Part shown: piece by piece, positions 16,411-27,400 of the stretch
Layout: the number at the start of each line of letters is the position of its first letter
Position numbering within the stretch: the stretch's first letter is position 1
Source: Fusobacterium varium
Lineage (GTDB): Bacteria > Fusobacteriota > Fusobacteriia > Fusobacteriales > Fusobacteriaceae
Direction of reading: 5' to 3'
Assembly (NCBI GenBank): GCA_002356455.1
Contig: AP017968.1
Span: 1,240,001 to 1,304,000 of the forward strand
DNA length: 64,000 bases
Notes under the pieces: model-generated
What the model was told of the DNA's origin: nothing
Databases searched by the model: none
What the model saw: the letters and a program-made list of their open reading frames with translations, nothing else
Translations under genes and position numbers: made by a program

Positions 16411-17090
16411 AGATTTTTCTCCTTGTCTTTAATCATATATCCTACTCCTCTTACTGTATGAATTAATTTGTGTTTATAATCTTTATCAATTTTAATTCTG
16501 AGATAACGAATATAAACATCAATCATATTAGAAGCTCCTTGATAGTCATAGTTCCATATATGAGTTTCTAGTTTTTCTCGAGATAGAACAATTCCAGCAT
16601 TTTGCATCATGTATTCTAAAATAGCAAATTCTTTCGCTGACAATTCGATAAAATTATTATTTCGTTTAACTATATGTGCATTAATATCAAGAATTAAATC
16701 AGCAATCTGCAGTTGATTGCTGACTTTGCCATGACTTCTTCGAATCATTACTCTAATCCGTGCCATAAGTTCTTCAAAATGAAAAGGTTTTACAAGATAA
16801 TCATCAGCACCAAGGTCTAATCCTTTTACTCTGTCTTCTAAAGCATCTTTAGCTGTAAGAAACAGGACAGGAACTGAATTTCCTTCATGACGAATTTCTT
16901 TAAGAACTTCATATCCATTTTTCTGAGGCATCATAATATCCATAATAATAATATCATATGAAGTTGATTTTATATAATTCAGTGCTTCTTCTCCATCATA
17001 ACATGAATCTACACTATATCCTTCAACTTTAAGTTTTTTACTGATAATACGATTCATGTATTTCTCATCTTCAACAACTAGTACTCTCAT
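16407..17090 (-). CDS. OmpR/PhoB-family response regulator
   Basis: 227 residues. The receiver domain has the acidic pair (Glu7, Asp8), phospho-acceptor Asp51 (IIIMDIMMP), Thr in VLFLTAKD and Lys in YLVKPF. The C-terminal winged helix (about 130-225) ends in IHTVRGVGYMI, typical of the OmpR type. It is a DNA-binding transcription regulator paired with the kinase encoded next. First gene of the three-gene minus-strand unit with kinase and PepSY protein. The ATG has AAAGGAG upstream. Confidence 0.94.
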   Translation of the reverse strand: MRVLVVEDEKYMNRIISKKLKVEGYSVDSCYDGEEALNYIKSTSYDIIIMDIMMPQKNGYEVLKEIRHEGNSVPVLFLTAKDALEDRVKGLDLGADDYLVKPFHFEELMARIRVMIRRSHGKVSNQLQIADLILDINAHIVKRNNNFIELSAKEFAILEYMMQNAGIVLSREKLETHIWNYDYQGASNMIDVYIRYLRIKIDKDYKHKLIHTVRGVGYMIKDKEKNL

Positions 17091-17578
17091 AATTTTCTCC
17101 TTTTCAGTATCAATACATTTTTTAATAGTATACAGTAAAAAAATGAAAAATACATTAAAATATACTTTTTATAAATAAAAAATATAGCTAAAATAATTAT
17201 AGATAGAAATTTTTAATGTGTAATAAAATTTTTTGATAAATAATTTTAGAAATATTAAAAATAAATTTATAAAATGGTATAATTAAATTAATATAGTTAA
17301 AAATTAAAGAAAATTTGTTATAATTTTTTAGAAAAAAGATAGGTATACTTATAGGAAGAAGTAAATGAAGTGCAGTAATTGGATTAATAATTGGTCTTGT
17401 AGCAGTATTATTAAATAATAGATTTTGATATAAGAAAACACAGCAAAAGGAAAATAATAATAAAAATATTTTCTTATTTGCAATTAAAATAAGATAATCT
17501 TTAAAATTTAGAATTTTATAATATTATTTTGATTGAATTTTTAGAAAAAGATTAATAAAAAATTAGGAGGAGGGTTTT
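17091..17578. other. AT-rich intergenic region with a possible decayed membrane-peptide fragment
   Basis: No intact gene is seen. At about 17368-17430 the plus strand reads SAVIGLIIGLVAVLLNNRF before a stop, a single membrane-helix stretch preceded by a stop codon and lacking a start. It may be a remnant of a small membrane-protein gene. The rest is low-complexity A/T. Confidence 0.3.
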
Positions 17579-17959
17579 TTGAAAAAAATATTATGTGTTT
17601 TAATAGTAAGTCTAGGAATTTTATTATACCAGTTTCCAATATATAGAGATAAAACAAATTTAAAAGCAAAAAATCAGGTAAGAGTAAAATATAATGATAA
17701 GATTATTCTGATATCAGAAAATGATTCTAAAGAGTTGCTGGAACTTTTGAATAATAAACCATTGTATTTTGATAGTCCCAGCTGCGGTTTTTATGAAGAT
17801 TTTGAATTGATTTTTTCTTGGGGAGAAAGAGTTATACCTGCATTTGATGGTTGTGATTTACTTAAAGATAAAAAATCAAAAAAATATTTTTCACTTGAAG
17901 GAAACAGGGAAAAATTTATCGAAATTTTAGAAAAATATGAGATTATAGTCAGACATTAA
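17579..17959 (+). CDS. Hypothetical exported or membrane-anchored protein
   Basis: 126 residues from a TTG start at 17579; the strong GGAGGAGGG just upstream supports it. The N-terminus MKKILCVLIVSLGILLYQ is a signal peptide or anchor. The mature part is charged and soluble-looking, with two cysteines (SPSCGFYEDF and FDGCDLL) that could form a disulfide. No family is recognised. The next small membrane-protein gene follows 88 bases later. Confidence 0.65.
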   Translation: MKKILCVLIVSLGILLYQFPIYRDKTNLKAKNQVRVKYNDKIILISENDSKELLELLNNKPLYFDSPSCGFYEDFELIFSWGERVIPAFDGCDLLKDKKSKKYFSLEGNREKFIEILEKYEIIVRH

Positions 17960-18047
17960 TTGAATTATAATCCTATGATTTGTATAGATACTCAAGGAAA
18001 AGTAAATAGAGAAAGCCTTTTTAAAATAGGAAAGGAGGAACAGAAAA

Positions 18048-18251
18048 ATGTTCAAAGCAGTGCTGATAACTTATATTATAATTTTACTGATAGCATTAAT
18101 AGGTTTAATTTTATCTTTTATTTTTGGAATAAAAACTAAGGATAAAAATGTGAGAACAATAATGTTAATAAACTTAAGTTTATTTTTACTAATATTAGGT
18201 TTAGGTCTTTGGATATTTTTTTATGTCTTGTCAGGAGCTAAAAAATATTAA
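18048..18251 (+). CDS. Small two-helix membrane protein
   Basis: 67 residues with two predicted membrane helices (about 5-28 and 38-62) joined by a short basic loop (GIKTKDKNVRT). AAAGGAGG precedes the ATG. No family is recognised. It ends shortly before the IS1182-type element. Confidence 0.65.
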   Translation: MFKAVLITYIIILLIALIGLILSFIFGIKTKDKNVRTIMLINLSLFLLILGLGLWIFFYVLSGAKKY

Positions 18252-18375
18252 AATTACATAATAAAACAGCAAAAATATTTGATTGTTTTACTAAATATTT
18301 AAAAATAAAAAAGCTTTAATAGAATAATATTATAAATAAAGGGGCTGTTGCAAATTTAAAACAGCCCAATTATCA

Positions 18376-18413
18376 AAAAAGCTGACTTGAAGTTTTCTTC
18401 TTGTCAGCTTTTT
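18376..18413 (+). terminator. Terminator inside the left end of the IS
   Basis: Arms AAAAAGCTGAC (18376-18386) and GTCAGCTTTTT (18403-18413) extend inward with a few mismatches and are followed by a T-rich run. It probably shields the transposase from outside transcription. Confidence 0.75.
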
Positions 18414-18477
18414 CTTTTTAAATAAAAAAAGGTATAAAATACTAAAAATTTTTTCAAATTTCTAATATAATATACCT

Positions 18478-19956
18478 ATGCAAAAACCAATTAATAATAA
18501 CATTTTTTTTCAATTAAATCAACCCAAACTTTTTAATTTTTTACAATATGAAATTTCTGATGATGATCCTGTAAGAAAACTTAGCTCAATATTGGAGGGA
18601 TTAGATTTTAGTAGTTTAATGCAAGCATTTTCTTACAAAACAAAGGTACATCCTATCAGAATGTTTTCTATCATTGTTTATGCCTATTCGCGCAATTTAA
18701 CTTCTACTAGAGATATAGAAATGGCTTGCCATGAAAATATTAAATTTAGGTTTCTTTTACAAGATTCTAAAATTCCTGATCACTCTACTATTTCTAGATT
18801 CTTAGTAAAAACTGAAGATATTCTTCCAGATCTATTTGAACAATTCGTTGAAAAAATTTTTGAAATGGAAAATATTTCCACTGAAACAATATATATTGAT
18901 GGCACTAAAATTGAAGCATATGCTAATAAATATACATTTGTTTGGAAAAAATCTATTGAGAAATATAGAACTAGATTAGATGAAAAAATTCTTGAATTAA
19001 TTTCAAATTTTAATGATGATTTCAACTTACAATATGACAACTTCCTTGAAATATATTCATATCTTTCTAATTTGAATTTTCAAATAGTCAAAGGTAGAGG
19101 AAAGAGAAAATCTAAAGAGCAAAAGTATTTAGAATTATGCGCAGAATACTTAGAAAAGTATCAAAAATATTCTAATCATTTTAAAAATCTTAATGGTAGA
19201 AATAGCTATTCAAAAACTGATATAGATGCTACTTTTATGAGAATGAAAGATGACCATATGAGAAATGGTCAATTAAAACCTGGATATAATCTACAAATAG
19301 GAGTGATTAGTGAATATATTTCTTCATATGAAATTTTTTCTAACCCTTCTGATTCTAAAACTTTGATTCCATTTTTAGAGAAAATTTCATCTCAAAATTT
19401 AGAAATTAAAAATATTGTAGCTGATGCAGGATATGAAAGTATTTCAAATTATGAATATTTGGAAAAAATGGACTATACTTCATACATAAAACCAATATAT
19501 TTTGAAAAATCTAAAATCAGAAAGTTTAAAAATGATTTAAACAGAGTAGAAAATTTAATATATAATAATTCTGAAAATAAGCTATTTAGAAAAGATGGAT
19601 TAGAATTAGAATTTCTATACTCTAACAAAAATAATACAGTTCAATATTTTTGGAATCCTGAAACTAACAAAAAAATTAAGTACAATGCGAGATTTAGAAT
19701 TTTATCAAATAAATCAAAAGAGAATGTATCAAGCAATTATGGAAAACAATTAAGAATGAACAGAAGTATTCAAGTAGAAGGTGCTTTTGCAGTTTTGAAA
19801 GAAGATATGAAATTGCGAAAATTAAAAGTTCGAAGTAAAAAAAGTGTTTTAAGAGAAATATGTTTGTTTTGTATCGCTTACAACTTCAACAGATATCTAA
19901 GCAGAAATATAAATAATCGCTTAGGAACAACACTTCACTCATTAAAAGTAGCTTAG
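18478..19956 (+). CDS. IS1182-family transposase
   Basis: 492 residues, complete. An N-terminal DUF772-type region (DDPVRKLSSILEGLDFSS...HPIRMFSIIVYAYSRNLTSTRDIEMACHENIKFRFL) is followed by a DDE core: first Asp in ETIYIDGTKIEAYANKYTFVWKKS, second in NIVADAGYESISNYEYL, and Glu in QVEGAFAVLKEDM near the C-terminus. It ends in LREICLFCIAYNFNRYL, usual for the family. The ribosome site is weak, as is common for transposases. No frameshift or stop is seen, so the element may still move. Confidence 0.92.
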   Translation: MQKPINNNIFFQLNQPKLFNFLQYEISDDDPVRKLSSILEGLDFSSLMQAFSYKTKVHPIRMFSIIVYAYSRNLTSTRDIEMACHENIKFRFLLQDSKIPDHSTISRFLVKTEDILPDLFEQFVEKIFEMENISTETIYIDGTKIEAYANKYTFVWKKSIEKYRTRLDEKILELISNFNDDFNLQYDNFLEIYSYLSNLNFQIVKGRGKRKSKEQKYLELCAEYLEKYQKYSNHFKNLNGRNSYSKTDIDATFMRMKDDHMRNGQLKPGYNLQIGVISEYISSYEIFSNPSDSKTLIPFLEKISSQNLEIKNIVADAGYESISNYEYLEKMDYTSYIKPIYFEKSKIRKFKNDLNRVENLIYNNSENKLFRKDGLELEFLYSNKNNTVQYFWNPETNKKIKYNARFRILSNKSKENVSSNYGKQLRMNRSIQVEGAFAVLKEDMKLRKLKVRSKKSVLREICLFCIAYNFNRYLSRNINNRLGTTLHSLKVA

Positions 19957-20129
19957 ATAAATAAAAAATCATCTACTTCTTTTTTTGATACTTAAAAATA
20001 AATATAAAAATATAAATTAGCAGAAATCTATAAAATAGATTTCTATTTTTTTATGTAAAATAAGAGAGGCTGCACAAATTAGTTTATCAATCACTAATTT
20101 GCAACAGCCCCTTTATTATTTTACAATTT

Positions 20130-20303
20130 TTAATTTTTTTTATTGTATTTTTTGAATAATTCTAAAAGTATTACACTATTTGATATATCATACTCTTTTT
20201 TTAGTTTATTCAACTTTCGAATAATGTATTTAAAGTCTTTTTCATTAAAACGACATCCAAATAATCGATAAGTTTCTTCTTTATTTTTATTATTTTTTTC
20301 CAT
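20130..20303 (-). CDS. Small ribbon-helix-helix-like protein, cassette A
   Basis: 57 residues (starts MEKNNKNKEETYRLFGCRFN, ends LLELFKKYNKKN). It matches the core of three other small proteins here (at 21086-21352, 48983-49336 and 50153-50335): a short strand (FGCRF), a helix (EKDFKYIIRKLNKLKKEY), a turn and a second helix (NSVILLELFKKY). This order suggests a ribbon-helix-helix DNA-binding fold; that is inference. It is the counterpart of 50153-50335 in cassette B, following the FadA-family gene by 12 bases. The IS element lies immediately downstream. Confidence 0.7.
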   Translation of the reverse strand: MEKNNKNKEETYRLFGCRFNEKDFKYIIRKLNKLKKEYDISNSVILLELFKKYNKKN

Positions 20304-20315
20304 AAAATCACTTAC

Positions 20316-20678
20316 CTATTTTATTGCTTCAAATATATTAATTATTTCCTGTTGTTTTGCCATATCTGATTCCAATTCCTTTTTAGCAGCACCATATTTT
20401 TTTGCTAATTCCTGATATTGTGCTTTGTAAAACTTATTATCTTTTACACCTAATATTCTTTTTTCTTTTTCTGATATTTCTGCATACATCTTTCTTTGAG
20501 CTGCTAATGTTCTTTCAGCTTCTTCTGCTTCAGCTTTTCTTTGATTGTACATTGCTCTTTCTTCTGCTTCCAGCTGTTGAAGATTAAGTTCAAGCTGTTC
20601 AAGTGTTGACATTACATCTGTTGCTGAATATGATACTGCTGATAATGCTAAAATACATCCTATTAATATTTTTTTCAT
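20316..20678 (-). CDS. FadA-family adhesin, cassette A
   Basis: 120 residues: signal peptide (MKKILIGCILALSAVSYSA, about 1-19) and then a mature part predicted as a long helical hairpin. The FadA signature FYKAQYQELAKKY is at 83-95, with heptad repeats on both arms. FadA proteins form filaments on the fusobacterial surface and bind host cells; the mature helices pack by leucine interactions. It follows the SurA-N-like gene by 19 bases and precedes the small ribbon-helix-helix gene. Its mature N-terminus (DVMSTLEQLELNLQQLEAEE) resembles that of the cassette B copy. Which target it binds is unknown. Confidence 0.9.
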   Translation of the reverse strand: MKKILIGCILALSAVSYSATDVMSTLEQLELNLQQLEAEERAMYNQRKAEAEEAERTLAAQRKMYAEISEKEKRILGVKDNKFYKAQYQELAKKYGAAKKELESDMAKQQEIINIFEAIK

Positions 20679-20697
20679 TTTCTTTCCCCCTCATTTT

Positions 20698-21129
20698 TTA
20701 TTTGCTTTTCTCTTCTTTTTCCTTTGGTTCCTCTACCTTTATATACTCTTTTAATACATCATTTATTTTATATTTTTCTACCAGTTCATTTATTACTTTT
20801 ACTTTTTCTTCACCCAGCTTTTGGTTGAATAAAGCCTGTTGAAGCTGCGGATACACTTCCACTGTATTTTTATCTTTTAGTAGTTCAGCATTACTTTTAT
20901 ATACTTCTAACAGTTCATAATCAAATATTTGAACTGTTTTCTGTGCTATTGAATTAAGATAGAATTCTATCTCCATATTAAGTTTCATTTCCTCAAGATA
21001 CTTTTTTTCTTCTTCTGTATATTTTTTCTTTTCCATCTCTGCAAGAATCGCTTTTCTTACCAATAATTGTGCTATTCCATCTTTATTATCTTTCAATAGT
21101 TCCAATTCCGTTTTTGTTAATTTTATCAT
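20698..21129 (-). CDS. SurA-N-like small helical protein, cassette A
   Basis: 143 residues from the ATG at 21129, which has GGAGG 9 bases upstream; longer in-frame starts lie within the previous gene. No signal peptide, so cytoplasmic as it stands. The sequence IAQLLVRKAILAEMEKKKYTEEE...YLNSIAQKTVQIFDYELLEVYKSNAELL...PQLQQALFNQKLGEEKVKVINELVEKYKI follows the pattern of the N-terminal chaperone part of SurA/PrsA-type foldases (helical, tyrosine-rich, with a final long helix), but no PPIase domain is present. A lipoprotein version exists at 62334-62876. It overlaps the preceding DNA-binding-protein gene by 44 bases. The chaperone role is inference. Confidence 0.75.
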   Translation of the reverse strand: MIKLTKTELELLKDNKDGIAQLLVRKAILAEMEKKKYTEEEKKYLEEMKLNMEIEFYLNSIAQKTVQIFDYELLEVYKSNAELLKDKNTVEVYPQLQQALFNQKLGEEKVKVINELVEKYKINDVLKEYIKVEEPKEKEEKSK

Positions 21130-21352
21130 TATATTTTTCCTCCAAAATAGTATATATTTCTTTATTTTTAAGAATACTTCCATATTTTTTAAAAAGATTT
21201 AAAATTATTTTATTATTTGATCCGTATTCTTCTTTTAATTTTTTTAAACTTTCTTGAATTAATAAATATTCTTTTTCAGTAAATCGACACCCAAGAGCGC
21301 AGTAATTCTTTACTCCGCTTCCTAAAGGGCGACCTCTTTTCTTTTTTTCCAT
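21086..21352 (-). CDS. AT-hook plus ribbon-helix-helix-like protein, cassette A
   Basis: 88 residues. The N-terminus MEKKKRGRPLGSG contains an AT-hook-type core (RGRP with flanking basic residues), which binds the minor groove of A/T DNA. It continues with GCRFTEKEYLLIQESLKKLKEEY and NNKIILNLFKKYG, the shared strand-helix-helix core described for the other members. Probably a transcription or nucleoid regulator of the cassette. It starts about 35 bases after the autotransporter terminator hairpin with AAAGGAG upstream, and its end overlaps the next gene. Confidence 0.72.
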   Translation of the reverse strand: MEKKKRGRPLGSGVKNYCALGCRFTEKEYLLIQESLKKLKEEYGSNNKIILNLFKKYGSILKNKEIYTILEEKYNDKINKNGIGTIER

Positions 21353-21387
21353 ATCGCTCCTTTAATATATATAATTGTAATATATAT

Positions 21388-21415
21388 AACTGTCCTCTTT
21401 TTAAAGAGGACAGTT
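21388..21415 (-). terminator. Terminator hairpin after autotransporter A
   Basis: AACTGTCCTCTTT (21388-21400) pairs with AAAGAGGACAGTT (21403-21415), a strong hairpin directly after the autotransporter stop codon. The following minus-strand sequence is only moderately T-rich, so it may lower rather than stop transcription into the small genes. Cassette B has a hairpin at the same place. Confidence 0.75.
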
Positions 21416-21429
21416 ATTAAAAATTTAAG

Positions 21430-24400
21430 TTAGAACTTATAGTTAAATTTAACTGCATATTTTATACTTGTATCCTTTTTATGGCTTTCATCTGCTGCTG
21501 ACACTTCAAATGTCACACCCATATGGTTTGCTTTTTCTACTGTAAGTCCTATTGTTCCTACTACTTTTCCTTCTCTTTCTTCTGGTTTGATTAAACTGTA
21601 ATATCCTTCATCTCCATTTTTAAGCCTTGCCTTATTTCTGTCATAATTTTCTCCAAGCTCATACAGATATTTTGCATCTGCTGTTGCTTTTACAGATATA
21701 TCATTTCCTGCATAGATTCTTTGTGATGCTTTTACTCCTGCTCCTACCTGTGCACTGAAATAGTCATTATCCTTAATCTGTACTTCAAGTCCACCTTTGC
21801 TTCCAGCGCTCTCTTTAAAGTCATCTATTTTTCCATACTCAAGATCTAGGATTCCATATACATCCAATTCTCTTGATAAATCTGTATAAAGTGTTTTTAT
21901 AAGTCTGTTGTCCAAACTTACAGAGTAAGTATTATACTCTCCCTTATTTTCATATGTTTCCTGAAGATTAAGTTTTCTCTTAGCTATATGTCTGTTGTAT
22001 CCTAAATCCAGTCTAGTCAGCCAAGAAAGTTTGTTTTCATCGCTTAATCTCTTAACTCTGTGTACTCCAACTCTTAATGAGTATACATCCTCTTTTGAAC
22101 CGCCATCATCAAAGTCAAACTTCGATCCGGCAAATCCTAATGTATATCCATATTTAGTTCCATATTCTGCCCCTTCTTTTTCTTTCATATACAAAAGTCC
22201 CATTACCTTGTAATCATAGTCATCTATTCCTAAAGTATTATCCTTGTATTTTCCATCAGTATAGATAACACTGTATTTACTGCTGTCTTTAGTCAGATTG
22301 TATGATGATTCAAGTTCATAGAAAGAGTTAGTAAATGCCTGGTTGATATCCTGCATTCTTCCCTGAATAGTTGCATAAATATCCCCTCTGAATTCTGCCA
22401 GTTTTTTTGAAGTTTCGCTTTCAAACTGATCTGCTGGCAGTCCATCTAAATATTCATTCAACCCTTTTAATATATCTGCATCTTTACCATAACCACCACT
22501 GTTCTTTAATATATTATCCAGCCCTTTGTCCATAGCCTCAAACTGTTCTCCTATTGTTAAATCAGCATATGGTCTTTTAGCTATTACCAGACTTCCTGTA
22601 TTTGTAACTTTTGCAATAAATAAAGGTGATGTAACAGGAGTAAGTTTAGTTCCTGTTATTGTTCCCATTGCTGTATTTACAAAGCCATCTATCTCATAAG
22701 AGATACCATTTCCTGTTGATGCAAAATTAGACAGCAGTTTTACTTCTCCGCTCACACTATGCGCATTAAATAGCGGTGTTCCAGTTGTTACATCTACATA
22801 TGCTCCATCCACTATTATTGCTCCAGCTGTTGTAAGTGTTCCTCCAATTGAAGTATAGTTTCCATTGATTTTAATAGTACCATCTGGTTTGATTTCTACA
22901 GCTCCTACTTGTGCTGTTGCAAGTCCTGTTGCTCCTACAGCAGTTCCAGTACCTGTTACAACTATATTTCCTGTATTTACAACTCCTCCTGGTCCTTCAA
23001 TACCTATTCCATTATTTACAAATATTGTTCCTGTATTTGTAAATGTTGATCCTACTCCTATAAGCATTCCAACACCTTCATTGACAGTTATTGTTCCAGC
23101 ATTTTCTATTCTTGCTCCTGAATAAGCTGCCATACCTACTGTTGTTGCTCCACATGTAGCAAGAGTTCCTCCAAGATTAATGTTAGCTCCTGCTGCATTG
23201 ACAGCTACTGCTCCATCTCTTACAAGTATTCCCACTGCTCCATTATCTATATTTATTGTTCCAGTATTTGTAAATCTAGTTCCTGTTCCTTCTCCATATA
23301 CTCCTACTGAGTGATCATGATTTACTGTTATTGTTCCAGAACTTGTTGCTGTTGTTCCTCCCAGCAAATACATTCCTATAGAATTTAAATGCTCATCAGC
23401 TTTATTGTGATTTAATGATGGACCTAAGTCAGTAGCTCCTACAATTATATTTCCAGTATTTGTTACTGTATTTGCTCCATTTGAATAGATTCCTACTGAT
23501 GATGTTCCCAGTGTCATATCAGCATTGTTGATAACTGCAGCAGAATTAGAAGTCATAGTTGATGAAACTATATCTCCAGCTGCATTTCTAGTAATTATAG
23601 CCTGCTGCAGGTAAATTCCATATCCACTATCACCAATATTCCAATTTCCAGATGATGTTGTTATTATTCCATTACCAAGGATTTTGTAGATTCCTACTGA
23701 TGCTGCAGAAACTTTATTATCTATTGTCATGGCTCCTGTATATGTCACATTTCCATCACCTTCACTCACAATACCTATACTTGTATTAGCGCCAATACCC
23801 ATGTTTCCTGTTACTATTGAGTCCATTCCTTTAGCATATACTCCTATTGCATTGTCTGTTCCCACTATGATGTTTGACATATCAGCAGTTATTGTTCCTC
23901 CAGTTCCTTCACCATAGATTCCAAGACCATCTTTTCCAACAGTCATTGTTTGAGTTCCAGTTCCCTGTTTAATTACACTTCCAGCCGTCATTCCCTTTCC
24001 AAAGACACCTATACTGTAATCTCCTGCTGTAATATTTCCAGTTCCTACATATGAGCCTCCATTTAAAGAAACTCCTATTGATGATGTTGACTTATTTACA
24101 CATGATGAAGAATCTCCAACTGCTACATTTCCATTTATTGTAACTATACTGTCTTCCCCATATACACCAATATTGTTATCTCCTCCGCTTATAGACACAG
24201 TACCTGCTACAGTTAAATTAGAATTTCCTTTTGCCATTATTCCTACCTGGTTATTTTCAGTAGAACTTCCAATAGAAATTCCTCCAGCTGTAGTTCCTGT
24301 TGAATTGTTTAATACCATACCAATAGTATAGCTTCCTGTCTGAGTTATTACTGGAGCAGTTCCGAGTGCTGCCACTCCATCATAGTAAACTCCCATAGAA

Positions 24401-27400
24401 TATTTAGATGATGTTCCTGCCTGTACTGCTATTGTTGTTGTTCCAAATGCTGGAGCAGCTCCTTTTACATATGCTCCTATTCCACCATTTTGAACTGTTA
24501 TAGTTGATGCTCCTATAGCATTAATAGTTCCACCATCAGCTACTATTCCTATTTGATCATTAGCTGTGATATTTCCACTAAAATTCAATGCAGCATTGTT
24601 AGAATACATATATATTCCCTCTGTCCCAACTGTAATATTAGCTGTATTTGAAACTGTTACTGTTGTTCCTGCTCCTTGAGCATATACTCCTATACCATTA
24701 GCTCCTGTTGATATTGTGGCTGTTCCTGCAAGAGTCATATTAGCTCCATTTTCAGCTACAACTCCTATTGCACTCTTAGATGAACTTCCATTACCTGTTG
24801 TTATTGTTCCATCTATTGTTGAAGCTGCAGTTCCTGTTACAAATACTCCTACACTTTCATTCCCTAAAGCAATTGTTCCCACATTAACAGTTCCTGCTAC
24901 TCCCTCAAGAACTACCCCTGTATTTCTTGAACCTGTTGAAGCTATATTATTTGCAGTAAGTCCACTTGTTGCTCCTTTAATATATACACCTATTCCCTCT
25001 GTTCCTGTCATAGTCATATTATTATTTTGTACAGAAGTAAGTATTCCATTATTAGCTGAGTATATTCCTATTCCTTTGCTTCCTACATTAATATTTCCTG
25101 TATTTACAACATCTGCAATATCTGTGTAGATTCCTATTGATGGTGTATTTGCAGTTGATACACCAGATGCATTGATAGTTCCAGTACTATTTATTGTTAC
25201 TGGGAATGTAGGATTAGTTGTTCCTTTTACTGCTGCAAGGCCTATTCCTCCTGATGCAGCTGTTATTGTTCCAGCATTATTTACACTGTGCGCTGCAGTA
25301 AGACCAGCATCATATAACCCCATAAGTCCTGTTGCGCCTTCTCCTATACTTAGGTTTCCAGAAGAACTTAGACTTCCATTTGTTGTAGCTGCCAGTGAAC
25401 CTGATCCTGTTACATTTATATTTGCTCCAAGATTCATTGTACCACCATTATTGAAAACTCCTATTCCACCTCCAGACAGGAAGTTAAATGTCAGACTTCC
25501 ACCTGTTCCAAGATTAGCAGTTCCTCCAGCTACATACACTCCTGTACCGCCATTTATATTAAGTACACTTGTACCTGTTGTAAGAGTAGTTCCATTGTCT
25601 ACATAGATACCTATTCCTCCAACTGTATTTACAGTTCCACTATGAGTAAGATTTATTCCTGGTGTAGTTCCATCTAAATAGATTCCTACTCCATTTTGAG
25701 CGCTTACAGTTACATTACTCATTGTATATGTTCCTACTGCGCTGTTTAAAAGAATTCCTATTGAACTATTTACAGAATTTGTACCTGTTGTTATATTAGC
25801 CCCATTGAATGAAACACTATTGTCAAGAACATAAACTCCAACAGAATCCTGTCCTGTTGCTATATTTCCAGAAATTACTGAAGTTCCCTTAGCTGCAACT
25901 CCAACAGCTCCAGTTCCAGCAACATTTACTGCAAAATCAATATCTGCATTTTCACCAAATACTCCAACTCCTCCTGAAGCTATATTTAAAGTTCCTGCTG
26001 TTACTTTATTTGCTCCAGTATTTTTAAGGTATATTCCAACTGCATTTGAATTAATAGTTCCTCCAGTTCCATTGAAACTGTTTGCAGCACCATCTATATA
26101 TACCCCTGTTCCAGTAGTAGTTGTTATTGTTCCAGCATTTGTACCAGAGCTTATTCCAGCTCCTCCTATATACATTCCAAGATTAGCACCTGCTGATATA
26201 GTTCCACCAGCAGCATTTTCTGCAGCAGCAGTTTTTCCTGCTTTAGCTTCAGCAACCATACCTACAACTGATTTAGTTGGCACACTTGGTGTTCCATTCA
26301 TCAGAATAGTTCCTGAGTTGATTCCCTTACCTTCTTCTGCATATATTCCTATACTGTCATTGTCATTCATTGTAATAGTTCCTGTTGAAGTCAGCTGAGA
26401 ACCTCCTCCCACATATGAAGCTATACTGTCACTTTGTCCAAGTGTTGATGTTATGTTGGCACTGTTTACTAAAGTTATTCCATCAGCGGCATATATTCCT
26501 ATACTTTCACTTCCAATAAGAGAAATAGCTGAACTATTTGTTACAGTACCTGATGCAGTTCCCTTACTGTAGTAAACTCCTATATTTTTAGTTCCAGCTG
26601 CTGTGTTATTTACAGTTATTGTTCCCCCAGCTGCAGAGGCACCATCAGTAAGATACATTCCTGTTCCTCTTCCTGTATCTGTATTAAGAGCAAGACCGCC
26701 TGCATCTATAGTTACAATTCCGCCACTTCCATATACTCCAACTGCTCCTGCTGAAGAAGTTCCTTTTGCAGTCACAGTTCCAGATATAGTTGATGCTCCA
26801 TCTATGAATACTCCTGTTGTTTTATCTCCAGTTGCTGTAACATTAACATTTAAAGTATTATTTCCTTTAGAGTAAATCCCCACTGCTTCCTTTATAACAG
26901 CAAGCTGTCCTGTAGTTCCATTAAATATACTTGCAGTACCAGCATTTTCAAGATAGATTCCTACTGTTTTATTTCCAGGAGTTACTGCTGCTGCCACCCC
27001 ATCTACAGTTACTATTTTACCTAAATCTATTCCTACAGTGGCCCCTTTACCATAAACATAAATATTCTTATTTTCATTTGTACTTGAAAGAGTAAGACTA
27101 TCTTTGAAATCAACAGATGAATTTTCTGCAAAAACTCCCACACTTGATTTACCATTGAATACTATAGTGTTTCCAATATCAAGTTCAGTTACAGCGCCAG
27201 ATTTAACATATATTCCTGTAGTACCATCTACATTTAGATTAATTGTTCCTTTGTTTATTGCTTTAACATTAGTTCCTTCTGCATACATACCTATCTGTGT
27301 AGAATCATTGACATCAATTACTCCTGTTCCAGTATCATTAAGGATATTAGCAGTTTTCGTATACATTCCAACAGCACCTGTTTTACCAGTTCCTAAAGTT

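Larger units (their letters stand above)
18335..20117 (+). mobile_element. IS1182-family insertion sequence, intact
   Basis: The ends are perfect inverted repeats GGGGCTGTTGCAAATT (18341-18356) and its complement (20096-20111). A further six flanking bases also match in inverted form (AATAAA at 18335-18340, TTTATT at 20112-20117). Subterminal hairpins sit at both ends: GGGCTGTT/AACAGCCC at the left, and AAATTAGT/ACTAATTT within GGCTG/CAGCC at the right. One transposase gene fills the middle. No clear direct target repeat is visible. It lies 12 bases beyond the last gene of adhesin cassette A. Confidence 0.88.

Noticed and set aside
18331-20121. Target-site duplication of the IS1182 element
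   Set aside because: The flanking AATAAA/TTTATT are inverted, not direct, copies, so they extend the inverted repeat and do not show a duplication.
25172-25606. Long plus-strand ORFs opposite autotransporter A, such as this one
   Set aside because: They are Pro/Val/Ile-rich mirror images of Gly/Thr/Asn repeat codons and lack ribosome sites; the same kind appears opposite autotransporter B.
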